DNA of 64,000 nucleotides, from the NCBI GenBank assembly GCA_948567375.1, contig OX419759.1, positions 46,601,493 to 46,665,492 of the forward strand. The letters are read 5' to 3'. Below, one piece after another: positions 10,530 to 23,100 of the stretch. Position numbers and translations under genes: made by a program. Below the pieces are notes generated by a model. That model was given only the letters and a program-made list of their open reading frames with translations, was not told the DNA's origin and searched no databases. Source of the stretch: Lunularia cruciata. Taxonomy: Eukaryota > Streptophyta > Marchantiopsida > Lunulariales > Lunulariaceae. How positions within the stretch are numbered: position 1 is the stretch's first letter; every line of letters starts with the position of its first letter.

Positions 10530-11800
10530 ATCCTAACTATGTCTAGCTAGCTAATCTTTACTTGTATTTCTACAAATCTTCTTGTTATGTCCAAAGTTTT
10601 TGTATGTCTTCCAATGCTTGTGTTTATGTTGAGCTTCCACAATCTCAAAATCATATGGATCCCTAATGGTACTATTAGCTGCAACATCATTCCTACAACC
10701 GTGGATGCATCCACAAGAATGAAGTGATAAGGGATCATGGATAGATTGACTTAAAGAAGCCTATTATGAAAGCATTTCTACCTATTGATCCAATAGATGT
10801 TATGATGTGATGTCTATTCTTGATTTGATTTGTTTGATTTGATTCAACATATTGCCAAACATTATAAGGCTAGTGTCTTCAACCTCAATAATATTGATTG
10901 AAGTGTTCAAGAGAAAGACTGCAATTTTGATTCAACATATACTTCAAGATATGGAAATATTGCAACCCCATGGTTTTCTTGAATGCACTTGTACTTGGCA
11001 TAGAAGTATTGCCGAGATGCTTTGCTTTGTATTGAGTTGTTCTGCAATTTTGCACAAAGCATAGTGGGATTCCTTCTTATGAACTTTTGTCCATATGTAG
11101 TGGGAACGGAAGAGAAGTCTGTTTGTAGCATCATAAGCTAACAATTGGCATATATTTCTTTCTTGGTGAGATATACACAAAAAAGCTTCTCATATACATC
11201 CTTCAAGTCACCAAGACAAAAATTGGTCTAGCCTTTTAGGGAAGAAGGTTTCCCTTAGCATGAGATATAACCAAATTCCAAAAGTGCATGATCTCTTTTG
11301 ACTATAAGAGTGCAAAGCAAGTCTTGTGAGACATCCAAGTACAAATGAGGTGGTAAATTACTTGGTTAATACTTGCAAAATTGGTCCCATCCGTGATCAA
11401 AAGTGGGCAAATATATCATTAGGTGAAAATACAAGAGATTTCCATTGGATTTGGAAGGCTTCAAATTCTTCATTGATGTGAAAATATTTCTCCATATTGG
11501 CAAGGTTGTTCTTTTCAAATGTGTCATTGATAGAGTAATGCATATGAAAGGTGGAACACTCCTTCAATTGCATTCATTAAAGCAAGTTCATAGTCCATAA
11601 CCAGAATTTGAGGAAGATGAAACATGAGAAAAATTCTGCAAATACAAGCAAGGTCTATAGGTAATCTCTCTCTATTTTTTCATTCATGAAACAAAATGCA
11701 ATTGAGAATGACATATTTGTCAATATGACATCAACTACATGTAGAAGAAGTATTTTAAACCTACAAAATTGGTGTAAAAGATCAAGACCAAGGAGAGAAA
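10530..11800 (-). pseudogene. MULE (Mutator-like) transposase relic
   Basis: Minus-strand fragments in several frames give a MULE transposase in order: ...TNMSFSIAFCFMNEK (about 11725-11680, the region of the first catalytic Asp), MDYELALMNAIEGVF with ALL..WHI-like remains (about 11610-11540; MULEs usually read TDRELALMNAI), EFEAFQIQWKSLVFSP (about 11480-11430), then a SWIM-like KKTMGLQYFH segment (about 10985-10955), and a C-terminal tail with a zinc-knuckle remnant GHNKKIC near 10580. The SWIM Cys and the first catalytic motif have decayed. The enzyme would cut and paste its own DNA element. No terminal inverted repeats were identified. Confidence 0.65.
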
Positions 11801-11919
11801 TAGGAGAATGGAAGATCACAATGGGACACTTGAGTGTGGGAAACTCCAAATGCCTAGCATGAGCTTTGGCTTTGGTATATATAGGGAGCATACAAGGCTC
11901 TTGAGAAGCTCTCAAGAAG

Positions 11920-12090
11920 CTTCCTTGAGCCACTTTCTTGGAGTGCAAGCCAAGTTAAGCGGGAAGCTTCCCTCTAAAAGCCCCCCACTTGGCATGCAAG
12001 CTAAGCTAGTTGGAATCTTCTAGAAACTACCCACTTGGTGCCCAAGCTAAGCTAGCCGGAAAGCTTCCCAAGAATCTTCCTAGATACTTC
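11920..12090. repeat. Three imperfect copies of a unit of about 50 bp
   Basis: CAAGCCAAGTTAAGCGGGAAGCTTCCC, then related blocks with CAAGCTAAGCTAGTTGGAATC and CAAGCTAAGCTAGCCGGAAAG, follow at about 11949, 11998 and 12043, each with CACTTGG in front of the second and third. Confidence 0.65.
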
Positions 12091-12129
12091 TAGAATATTC
12101 TAGGCAAATTTGGCCCATTTTCTCCTTTG

Positions 12130-12215
12130 TTAGCTTTGATTAACTTCATCGCTAAATTCAGTATTGTTACATATTCCTAACTAACTTCATCGCTAAATTC
12201 CATATTGTTATAATC
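12130..12215. repeat. Tandem pair of about 40 bp
   Basis: TTAACTTCATCGCTAAATTC..TATTGTTA appears twice in succession with few differences. Confidence 0.75.
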
Positions 12216-12488
12216 GTGATGAAACTCAATCAGAGGTTGTGTTTATACTAAAACTAAATAAAAGAGATTGATGAAAAGGAGCTCAATTTCCTTGACTCAA
12301 TGTTATGTACCTATAATATTTTGAGGATAGAGAAACACAATAGAGAAAACAAGAATTCCACACTCAAACTCCGATGCCCCAAAGGAGCACCTTCTCTTTA
12401 TTATATAGCCAAAGAGGATCTCCTCCAAGGAAGCTCCATAGGATGAGGTACATGGATAGGTGACCTATCAGCAAGCTCCACCCAACTG

Positions 12489-12785
12489 GCTTCTGCCCTA
12501 TTAGTAGAAGTGCTCTTTTGGTGATACCTCTATCTGATCTACTTTCTCCATCATGTGTGACATCTTTCCAAATGTCACCACCCCAAGTTTCACCTCTAGA
12601 TCATATGCCTAGCTATTGATTCTAAAGTTTCCAAGCATGTTTTGGTTTCTGGCCTATTAGTAGAAGTACTCTTTTGGTGATACTTGTGTGTGATTTACTT
12701 ATTCCATCATGTATAACATCCTTCTAGATGTTACCAAACCAAATTTCATCTCTAGATCCTATGCTAGCTATTGGTATTATAGTAC
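12489..12785. repeat. Tandem duplication with a unit of about 157 bp
   Basis: Copy 1 (12489-12645) and copy 2 (12646-12785) both start with TTCTG.CCTATTAGTAGAAG and share GCTATTG near their ends. They differ by scattered substitutions, so the duplication is old. Confidence 0.8.
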
Positions 12786-15090
12786 ACTACTTTAAATTGT
12801 TCAAGGTCGGAAGAATTACACTCTTAGAGAGTGCAGTCTCAAAAATACAATGGCACATGGAAATGTAGGCGCCAATACCAAAATGCCCATCATAAAATCA
12901 ATTGATCTTGAGCAATCTTTACTTCTGCATATTTTAGAAGTGAAGGTTCCATTCCAAAGATTATGTTCTCCGGCATAAAAGTTGTGGTAAAAGTTTTGTT
13001 TGGGTAAAAGTTGTTGACATGTATGTATAAATGAGTGAAGTGCAAGCAAGAACTGCCAAATCATTCTCAGTTATTAAACCAATCTCTCATAGCAACAAGG
13101 AAGATTAAAACTACCATGATGATTGAATCAGTGGTTGGACAACACCTTGTTTGAATCATCCTTGAAGTTCCAATCTGATCTTGAAGAAAATTAGCTTCTT
13201 GCATCAATTAAAAATGATAAATTAATTCTTTGATGCCAAAATCCTCTTGTTTCCTTTTCAATTTGTAGGTCACTTTTATCCAAAGGCAAGATTTCTGCAT
13301 TACTTTAAGCATTGTATCTTTGACTCTAATTGTATAGAACGTGAAGATAGAGATCCAAATTCACCTATCATGTAAAATTTTCTACTTACTCAAAGTCATT
13401 CAAAACTCAGAAAATTTTTGCTTGGACTTGACTTACCACAAGTGGACTAGTCTACAAGAAGATGAATCTTTCATAGTATAGTACAAGCTCTTATGGGCTC
13501 TTAACAAGACTATTACCAACTCTTGGGGTCAATTTCAGTGCTCTTTCTCCTAAAGTTATCTATTAATCTACTTTAATCCAAGATTTGGGCATTTTATACA
13601 AAAAGAAAATGTTCTCTCTTCTAAAGTAGTCTATTTATCTACTTAATCTATCTAGTTAGGCATTCTCTACCTAAAAAGAACACATACTATTGACACATAC
13701 ATTGCTACTGGGCATCTAGGACAATGACATGCATAAGCACAAAGCATGACTTAAATCATCTATGTTGTATTTTCATTTAAGGATTGCACAACTAAGAACT
13801 TTACTATTGTTGATAAAATTTGACGCCAAAGTAAACACTAGGTTTAGTTATCTAAATCTTGTACTTTTGGATGTCAACTAATTTCATGTTTTAGTACCTT
13901 AGTAAAAACCTATTTTAACAAACTTTCAGATTTCTATTTTATAAATAACATGTACTTTTTTGCAGAATCCATACATGTCTTGTTACGTTAAGTGCATACC
14001 ATAAGAGTACAAAGAGTGTCTCAATCTTGAAGTTGCAAGATTTGCACTTGAAGAATTATTAAGTTCCATATAAAGAACTATAATAAATCTTACTGGAAAA
14101 TATTTCTCCAATATTAAATTTTCTCAAACAATAGATATGTATGTTGTACAAGTTCTATGATCCTTACTAGTTATGAAGAAACATGTTTCATATTTTCTAT
14201 TGGAAACTCCTAAATATTATGCTGATGATGTGTAAGGTATTATAAATTAAGGACTCATGTATCCCGCTCCTTCATATTATGTACAAAATATATTTAATGT
14301 ATATGTTAGCGTACTCAAATGAGATCCTAATAGAATCTCAATACAGTGTAAATCCATATTCATCATATGTCATTTCGGATTAAGAATCCCTTCGTCAAAC
14401 TTCCATTCCTCAAATTCAAAATCACTTTAGATATAACATAATTTAATATTGAATAAAATGTCATTGTAAGTCTTTTACAATTTAAAATACTCTAAATCTT
14501 ATGGTGTATCTTTTCAAGGTGAATGAAGACTTCCGTTTACATGTATTTTGTGAATTATTAAATAAATTATCATGTTTTCCAAATAAGAGAAATATTGTTG
14601 TCATGATAAATTATCATCCTTGTGTATTGCATAGATGTACGCTCATAGTAGCAAAATGCAAATCTTGAAATTTTACTTATATTATACAACTATTTGTAGT
14701 AATTAAACTACTGATCTTAATCGTATGCATTTTCTGTAGAAAATAACTGTAATTATAGACTTAAGTACAGTAAAATTATTTATAATTCTTCTTTAATTTC
14801 AAAGAAATTTTTATTAAATTGCATTCTTGTTTAGGTTACATGTATGGTTCTTCTAATTTTCAAGAAATCTCCTACTGATTTTCACCCTTGTCCAAGTTAT
14901 ATTTCCATTACGATTTTGTGTATATTTATGTAACTTTATTATTGAAGGAAACTTCTCCATGAATAAACTACAAGGTTATACAACTTTAAGACAAATTTCT
15001 CTTAATACCATCCCAAACTAACCACATATTACTTCTAAACTCGAGTCTAACACCGACGAACCTGCAACAAAAGTATCTGCAAAAGAAGCT
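12786..15090. other. AT-rich intergenic stretch without a recognised gene
   Basis: No frame longer than about 80 codons shows a family motif, and no tRNA, rRNA or clear element terminus was seen. Confidence 0.5.
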
Positions 15091-15097
15091 CAAACCA

Positions 15098-15452
15098 CCA
15101 TTCCGATTGGATTTTGGGTTTACGTCCAAGAGAAGAAATAGAAAGAGAAAATCATCATTCGTAATTAACATAATATAATATGGATGTATAAGCCGGGAAT
15201 AATCATCAATTACTATATATTAACCATGCCGGTAAATGCTTGCAAAGGACTGGAAAAAGATCAACCAATCATTTCCGATTACCAACTGGTATAGATAACA
15301 ATCCCAATAAATGATCAGATTGGATTTGGAATTTAAGTCCAAGAGAAGAAAAAGAGAGACAAAGTCATTTATAATTAACATAGCATTCTATATTAATCAT
15401 AACATAATACAGATAACAATGCCAGTAAATGTTTTTAAGTGTCTGGAAAAGA
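15098..15452. repeat. Two diverged direct copies of a block of about 150 bp
   Basis: 15098-15262 and 15313-15452 share GATTGGATTT, GTCCAAGAGAAGAA, ATAATTAACATA-like and CAATGCC.GTAAATG...CTGGAAAAGAT in the same order. The distance is about 213 bp. Confidence 0.7.
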
Positions 15453-15569
15453 TTGTTTTCTACTAGTTTGGGAAAACACTCCACGAGAAAGAAATATCAT
15501 AGGAAATGTCTGTCCACAACCATCTATCCAGATTAAGTAAGAATCCATTTTCTGAAGAATAAATATAGA

Positions 15570-15670
15570 AACTCTCGGTGGCAATACTCGAACCCGAGAC
15601 TTCTAACTTCTTATACTGAATTCTTGCACGTCCCATCACCGAAGCACTTTAATGTTGGCCTGGGAATCCA
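15570..15670 (-). other. tRNA-like B-box segment (possible SINE or tRNA fossil)
   Basis: On the minus strand GGGTTCGAGTATTGCC resembles the T-arm/B-box of tRNAs (GGTTCGANTCC). No cloverleaf could be completed upstream, so it is not a tRNA gene. It may be a tRNA-derived SINE end or chance. Confidence 0.25.
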
Positions 15671-16410
15671 AGATGCGAGCCTACACTACATTAGATGCTC
15701 TCCACACGCGCCGCTAGCCGTCCGATCTCATAAGCACAAAGCGTCGAATCCAATCCGCCAGTTTTGAGCTGTACGAAAACTATGCTGTTTCGTACAGTTC
15801 TGTAGTAAGGAGTGTAGAAAGTGTAGTAACCATGGACGTAGAAAGTGCAGTAGAATGTAGTACAATGTCGGTAGGACTCGAATTACAGATGGTTTTGTGA
15901 GTACAGATTTGATGGTACAGCTTTCATGTACACATCTACTTTATGCAGGTTTAGAATGTTTTTCACGAGTCTCAGCTTTTTAAGTGCTGTCCTCATCTTT
16001 GTTTGTCACATGTGCGGACAATCTGAGCGGCGGGGAGCGGTGATTTTGAGCTTCTTTTGCAGATAAATTCTTGCAGATTCATCGGTGTTGACAGTATTTG
16101 GACCCGAGTCTTTGAGCAATCTGTTGTCGGTTTTGGTTCAGCTGATTCGTTGGTGCTTTACTCCTGTTATCGTTGGTGATGAATGTGGAGCTGGAATTGA
16201 AGTTCGGGACGGTCAATTGCAGAGAATTGGAGTTTCCTCGATAAATTTGGGTCCAGCTGGTTTTTGATGCGGGGATCTCTTTTCGGTGGTGGAGTTCGAG
16301 GAGGTCAACGGCGTAAAGTCGTGTCTTCCTGGTGCATAGAATTGGAGACTCTAACAATTAGGTTCCTGAGTGCTTTCTGAGTCTAGGAGCAGCTGCAGCG
16401 AGAGTGGGTG

Positions 16411-17927
16411 ATGACAATAGCGGCAAATCTCGGACAGATTTCAGTGGAAAGCAGCATGCTTGGGATGCGGGGCTCGCTGGTCCCTGATATTCCCCGCAAG
16501 TTGTCCACACAGGGCATAGATGGAGTGGCTAGCCACACTCCAATTTCCTTCACCTTCCTGGAAGAGAACCCCAAGTTTGGAGTCAGCCACATCTACTCCC
16601 AGGTACTCGAGGTTTACTTGACGAGAAATTTGCATGTACTAGATAACGTCGATCCGTGTAAGGGGAAGAGTTTGAAAGTCGTACTGCTGAGGAGAGAGAC
16701 TTTGAGGCATGGATGACACTTCTGTGTTGAATGGCATGAAATGATAGATGTTTCGCCCAGGATACATAGAGTCAATTGAGCTAGAATGTTAAGGTTGCAA
16801 ATGTGGATTGTTGACAGAGGACGAGTGAGAACACGAAGGAGCCTAAGGTTTTCAGCAGCCAATCGCAGGTGCTTAACAAAAGCGCTGAGATTGCATCTGC
16901 TGGTATGTGCGCAAGATCATGGTACCAGCTACATTCGAATTTAGTATCTCGTTTAGTTGCCCCCAGTATGTCCTTCCAAAACTGAAATTTGGTCGCAGAA
17001 GTTGTCATATATGCTCTAAAACTTGCCTTCTGAAGCATAAGCAGGAGAGTTGTGACGTCTCTCACATTTATGATTGCTGGGAGAGTACGGATTGAAGTCA
17101 CGCATAACAGCTTCTTTCCCTTGAATCTTCAGGAAAGTGTTCCCTGATACGGACTGACGATGGGGTAGCTGAGTTTAGAGGACCTTCTGTTCACGGGCTT
17201 GTGCGATTTGCCCAAGTGAACGAGCATGAATTGCAAATTGAGGCCACATTTGATGGTCTGACCCCGGGACCACATAGTTGGTCAGTGAACGAGTATGGAG
17301 ATGTGCGGGAGGGCGCAGCCAGCACTGGTCTTCCTTACTCCCCATCGTCCATCCATTCACTCGCACCTGCTGTAAGTTCTTGGAGCAGTTTCTCCATTGC
17401 CATTTCCTACTGATGTATTTTGAGAGAGGAATTGTGTGCTCTTATCATTCGCCATACAGTCTTTGTGTGTAATTTGTATACACACTTTGTGGAATGAGGG
17501 AGTTTGAGAGCACAATGCACTTTGTCCATCGGAATAACAGAGCATTAATCTATTGGACACAAGTGTTCCTTCTTTTGACCCACTACTTTTCTATTCAGTT
17601 GGACTCTTGCCAGTTTGAGCTCGCAAATTTGTTTCAGGTACTAACTGTTTCCGATACCAGGTTGAGGAGGAGGCTGCAGGGATGCTCGGAACTTTGATGG
17701 CGGACAGCTCTGGGCACGCCGAGTACAATAGTAGAAGTGATCAATTGGCTGTTTGGGATATCATAGGGCGCTCAGTTGTTTTGTACCAGTCTTGCCAGCG
17801 AGAGATACAGAACGCAGCAGATGCTATCGGATGTGCCGTCATTGCAAGAAGCTCGGTGCCCGGTACTGGGGGTGCGAGACAGTTATGCAACTGTGATGGT
17901 ACTCTTATTTGGCAGTCAAGAAGTTAG
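16411..17927 (+). CDS. CCS: Copper chaperone for Cu/Zn superoxide dismutase (CCS); 5' end uncertain
   Basis: CCS hands Cu(I) to SOD1 and oxidises its disulfide, in cytosol and plastid. Two exons are secure. Exon 17133-17371 encodes the SOD-like domain II: VAEFRGPSVHGLVRFAQV, then TPGPHSWSVNEYGD and GAASTG. As in plant CCS, SOD copper ligands are replaced. Exon 17661-17927 encodes LGTLMAD, DIIGRSVVLY, VIARSS and the domain III copper motif CNC in LCNCDGTLIW, ending at TAG. Both introns end in GT-AG and the join is phase 0. Exon 17133 needs one base from an upstream exon. The best upstream open stretch, 16411-16602, ends at a GT donor in phase 0, so at least one small exon is missing. That stretch has no MxCxxC motif. 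Function of the gene: likely; model incomplete. Confidence 0.8.
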
Positions 17928-20169
17928 TTTATATGGTCACTTTTGTATATATAAATATGGAACCTTTCTTATTATCAAGACAGATTCTTCATCATCCCCA
18001 CATTGCATTCAGTAATTTTCAAGTTTTCAGCGTATGGAGCCGAAAGGTCAACTCAGACAGATCTTCGCAATCACCTCAAAACTGATCAATTTATAGCAGA
18101 AAAGGCGCGAAATATAGGGCAGAACAAATTGACAGGCACAGCAATGTCCCAAATCGAGATGGAAAAATATTGTTTTGATGCAGGAATAGATTTTGTGAAT
18201 TTATCTAACTTCATACAACTATCGCGTGAAACGTGTCATCTTGATTCTGGCTACAGATGAATCGATTGTGTGGATTGCTCTTTGATTCGAGGCTACTCAT
18301 GAATTCCTACATGGCACCATTATCTGTAGTACTAGAGAATGGAGCAAATGATCACATATGTGAGTGTCGAATCGTTAGTCGGCCTGTTGGTAGTTAGCTT
18401 CAGCAAAAAGTAAACACCGAGGCCAACTTATCAGATGGTATTCTAGACCCCGATCAAATGATCAGTGCCTTGACAGCTTCATCCCTTCCAGCGTTTATCA
18501 TTAAGAGGGCTTTGCAGGTTGGACGTTTTGGTGCTTTCTTGAGAAGTTCAGTATTTAGAGTTTCAAGTTTAAGTCGGAAACATCCGGTTTCTCCGTTGAA
18601 CATTTTCCGAATTAAAAACACTGCAGTTGGGTCTACCATCTCTTGAGGTACGTTACACACATTGAGAGTTATCAGCAGTTCCTACATTTCGTGACGGATA
18701 AGACTTTCTCTCGCGCCTGCTGAATTTCTTCGCCTGCACCTCCCTATCCTCCTGCTCATGGTTTAAACATGGATACATACATATGGTAAACCAAGCTTTT
18801 AATCTACTCCAAGCAAGGAAATTTGCATTCTCCAGCCTGTCTTATTCTTGGATACACTACATATTACAACGGGTACTGTTGATGGTAGGCTAAGAGACTC
18901 TTTTCTTTTGGCTGAAAACAGACTTTGCTGAAAGACAAGTGAGTTAACATGGAAGCTCTCAAAGACACCAACGTTGTTTGATAATCTGCATATAATGTGA
19001 TAAGTAAAAGTTGATTACTCGTTTCAGGATCCATGATTGGTACATAGGCCAATCAACCATTAAGGGATGTCATGCTGCTGCTTACACCAAACAGTCATGG
19101 TTCTCAAGATGTATTGGGTAATGGAATAGAGAATTCGTTACTCATAACCTGGTTCCGTACCCGCCTCTAGAAGCATGACCAGACGTAACTATGCCACTGC
19201 AAGCTTGGTTTACACGATGTATCCGTGTAACGAAGCCTTCATATCCTGTTGCATCTCAGTATATCCAGCGGCATCCCGCCGTTCGATCACGCCGTTTTAG
19301 TTCTACTGTCCCTTGGTCAGATAAATGCTAAATAACTTTCCGAGATCATGTTTGGACGACTTGGTACCCTTACTTCCAGCAGAAGATTCTACGAGTTAGC
19401 GGTAAACTTCATGCAGAGATAAACACAAAGTAAAACAATTTCAAGGAGTTCTTAAATCATGTTTCATCCCCTCATTTCAATTAAGTACTGACACTAATCA
19501 TACTCAGTGGACAGCTTCACTAGGTACGACAGATACGTGCATTTTAACTCGGAAGAAGCCTCTTTTGAACGTATGGTTGACTTCACACCTCGAAAAGAGG
19601 GGAAAGTTAAATCTCCAATCGACTTAAGGGGGATGGTGCGGTATAAATTAAAACGATAGAGATGCTTGCCATAGGCGATCACTGATGAGCTAACTAAGGT
19701 TTGTGCAAGTTACGTGGAGAAGCTGCATAAAGTACATTCACTAGAAGACCAAAGCTTGATAGACTAACCTCAAAACATTTCAAAACCCCGGAAAGCTCAT
19801 AGTAGAAAGGGGGAGAACCATTGATAAAAGATCAATCATACCAGATAGAGGAGAACGAGGGCTCCACAGTTGTCAACCTTTTCTGTACACTGTCAGAAGG
19901 AGAGTGGTGTCTGCATCCCAAACTTGAAGGGGACTTCGCCAAATCAGACACATCTCGTGCATCCGGAGAAGATGAGTTGCCATGAACCAAGGGGTTCTCA
20001 TAGTGGGGGCTCTGTGGACGCATACAAAATGGTGGATACTAGCTGATAAAGAGCCTTATTGTTGTATTTCGAAGAAAAGAATGATCTCACTGCACCAGGT
20101 CAGGAGAAGTGATCTTAACAGGCCAAATTCTATGGCGTAAAACTGGACCCACCTATTCTAATGGGTTAA
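17928..20169. other. Convergent 3' regions of CCS and TRS85
   Basis: About 2.2 kb between the stop codons of the two convergent genes. It must hold both 3' UTRs. No further exon with a recognised family was found in either strand; base composition is balanced (not AT-rich), unlike the element flanks. Confidence 0.5.
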
Positions 20170-23100
20170 TTACAATGTCCCCTGAAGGACAGTCATAAGA
20201 AGTGGATGACCGGACCCAGTACCCGTTCTAGAGCTCGTTTTGGGTCCATTTATAGGGCCGCTAACCCCACCAAACTTTTCCGAAGCTGGAGTAAATCCAC
20301 TGGCGTAAGTTATTTCTGTGTTCTTGCTCAGCTTCTCGGGGCCAAACACCAGCTGCTTAGCACCGGGCTCAATATCCCTCTCGTCAACCTTTTCCACGGC
20401 TGACCAAGATATTTGGTATCTCGAGAGATCATAGATCCCAGGTGCAAAGAATGCAACACACAAAGGAACCTTGATTGATGCTCCAGCCATCAGCAACGGG
20501 ATTTTTGTTGACCTCAAATTACACCACATATAGGGTCCACAACAAGACATCCCACTTACATACTCCTTGTCAGAGGCGGCCCCTGCGCTTCCAGGCTCCG
20601 CTGCAGCCCCTTCTCCAGCTGCAGAGGCTGGAGCGAGAGGAAACCAACCGACACGTTTCTCATGATTTGGGACGGAGGTAGCCAAAGGCATCGACTTCAC
20701 GTCGAAGGTTTCCACCTTGACAGATGCATCGAAATTTGAACAGTTGCTGATAGTCAATACAACAGGAACCTCACAGAACGGATCCTGGGCGAAATTATGC
20801 TCCACATTCCGGGGTCCCTCTAGAATCCAGACCAACGGTGTGGGACCCTGCACACTGCAGACAGACAACACGAGGTTAAAACCGATTCCTGCATTCCTAG
20901 CATCAGCAGATCATGTAGCCGGATGAACGTAATTTCATGGGTGACATATATGAACTAGCCTACTTCGTTAATCGAAGTAAGTCAACTGCATTGAGAGGTC
21001 CAGTGTAGTCAGTCTGAAGGTTTTGCTAAGGTGAAATGAAATAAATTTCCTCTCCGTAATATGAGAATACACAGCAGCAAACTCGAGCTACTCTTGGCCA
21101 TATCATCCAGTACGGAAAAGATAATCATAATCTGGGAAAGAAATTGAATCTAGGAGTAGATTCTGAAAGTATCTACATAATATTCCTTGAATAAGCAGGT
21201 AATATGGAAGGTGAGGATAGGAAAGATAATAGGACAGAAAGATTACCTGCAATCGCAAATATTATGAGCAATAACTTTGAGACTGTCTTGAACTATAGCA
21301 GCTCGCTTCTCTGTACTAATGGCATCTTGCTGCTCGGAGATCAACATCACGTCAACTCCACCATCACTCGACATCTCACCAGTAGACTTGCTCTCATTTT
21401 TGACTCGCCTGTCTACCCTCGCCGTACTTCCTCTCTGCAACGTTAGCACAAACCTCATTAAGAAGCAACTTCAACGTATGTGCACATTCTAGTAAAGGAT
21501 CTGGGACAGGACCTATTCAGCAGCAATATAAAAACCATTTGTTTGATCACAGCATTTATTGGTGAAACATGGAAAAATCTCGCTTTCATATTTTCTGTTG
21601 ATAGTCCCTATCGGGGAGAAATTCAATCTGAAATTTGAGGAATGGCATATTGCACTCATAATCTCGAAGATCAATGGCCCTTGAAGAGTAGGCAGATACT
21701 ACATTAAGTGGTATTCATATATTTGCTGCATAAGATTCACAGGTAATGACAGCTTCGGCAGTACCAAGAGGGATAATGACTATGAGGACATTAGAAGGTC
21801 TGAGTGAAATACACAAACCTGTTGTTGAGAAGCTGAAGACGAAACAGCCTTTGGCAGATGCAATTTCTCACGTAGCAAGAACTTTAGAAGAGGCCCACTT
21901 CCAATGTCAATAAGCGGCTCTGTGCTACTGGGTGGACCCAGCTTGATATTACTTGTCAATCCTTCAACTCTCATCAATGCCGGTGAACCGATCTTCTGTA
22001 GCCGAAGGTACAATCAGATTCTTGATTAGCTAATGGCGAAATCATAAAATAGTGGCTAAATAGCTCGACAACTTCTGAATTATTGCTAAGTTCGAAAGAC
22101 TATCCTCCACAAGCTACATTTGAAAGCCCATTCCAAGTCAAAGTTTAGGACGATTCCCTCCACCTGTAACTTCTGCATGTACATACCTAAAGCTCACGAT
22201 TACATTATATAAACGCAACCCGATAGGATCTCCTCTAGGCAACAGGATAGATTCCATTGTCTTGTACAGTTGCTCCAACTAGTACATAAGGCAGAAGACT
22301 GCAACACTCACCAGTAACTTGAAAAACAATGACAGATTTTGGCCTGCTGGTAAAAGCTGTGAAGGGCAGACAGATGCCGAAAGATATGCAGCTCTAACAT
22401 CGACACTTTCAGCTCCTTCGCTTTCTTCAACCTTCTCCACAATCGGAGGAGGCAGAGACGCAAGAGACCACTGATTTCCAGCACAAGACACTTGTCGAAG
22501 CCAAAAGCTTTCAGAAGAATGCTCGTTTTCAATATCTAGACGAAGCAAGAACTGTTGAAGGTGCAGTGGAGATGGTGAGATCTGTACTCCAACTCGTAGT
22601 GAAGGAAGTACCTGAAACAACGGGTTGATCAGAGTTTAGAGACAATCCTCATTACTCAGCAACTTCACTCCTGAACTTCAGCGCCGAAGAACCATTATTG
22701 CTAATGTGTGTACAAACTTTTGACACTTCAAGCTGGCTTTCTATACTATCTACCACCGATAGAGTGAGCAGATAAAAGTCAGGCCCTTACTTGGAGAGGA
22801 TGAGTTATACGGACGGTTCGGTAACGAAGACCTGCTATTGATTTGTCTGGTTCGTAGTAGATGACGGTGTTCAGAGAAATGGATCCTGCTTCTCGGGCAT
22901 GGAGCCACAGCGGCCATAACAAAGTGGAGCCTCCTTCTAGAACTGTTTCCTGAGCTCAATAAGTGCAAAGTCAGCAAGAAACAAAGAAGCGATTTTCAAA
23001 TCCCAAATTAAAGACATCCCGAGTTCAAAATAATTCGATACCCCAAGATGCAAAAAAGAAGCAGGAGACAAAAGAAAGAATAATAAAAAAAATTAAACTG

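Noticed and set aside
15570-15670. tRNA gene on the minus strand
   Set aside because: Only the T-arm fits; no acceptor, D or anticodon stems could be paired.
20206-20926. Plus-strand open frames opposite the last TRS85 exon
   Set aside because: Shadows of the minus-strand exon, which has clear homology.
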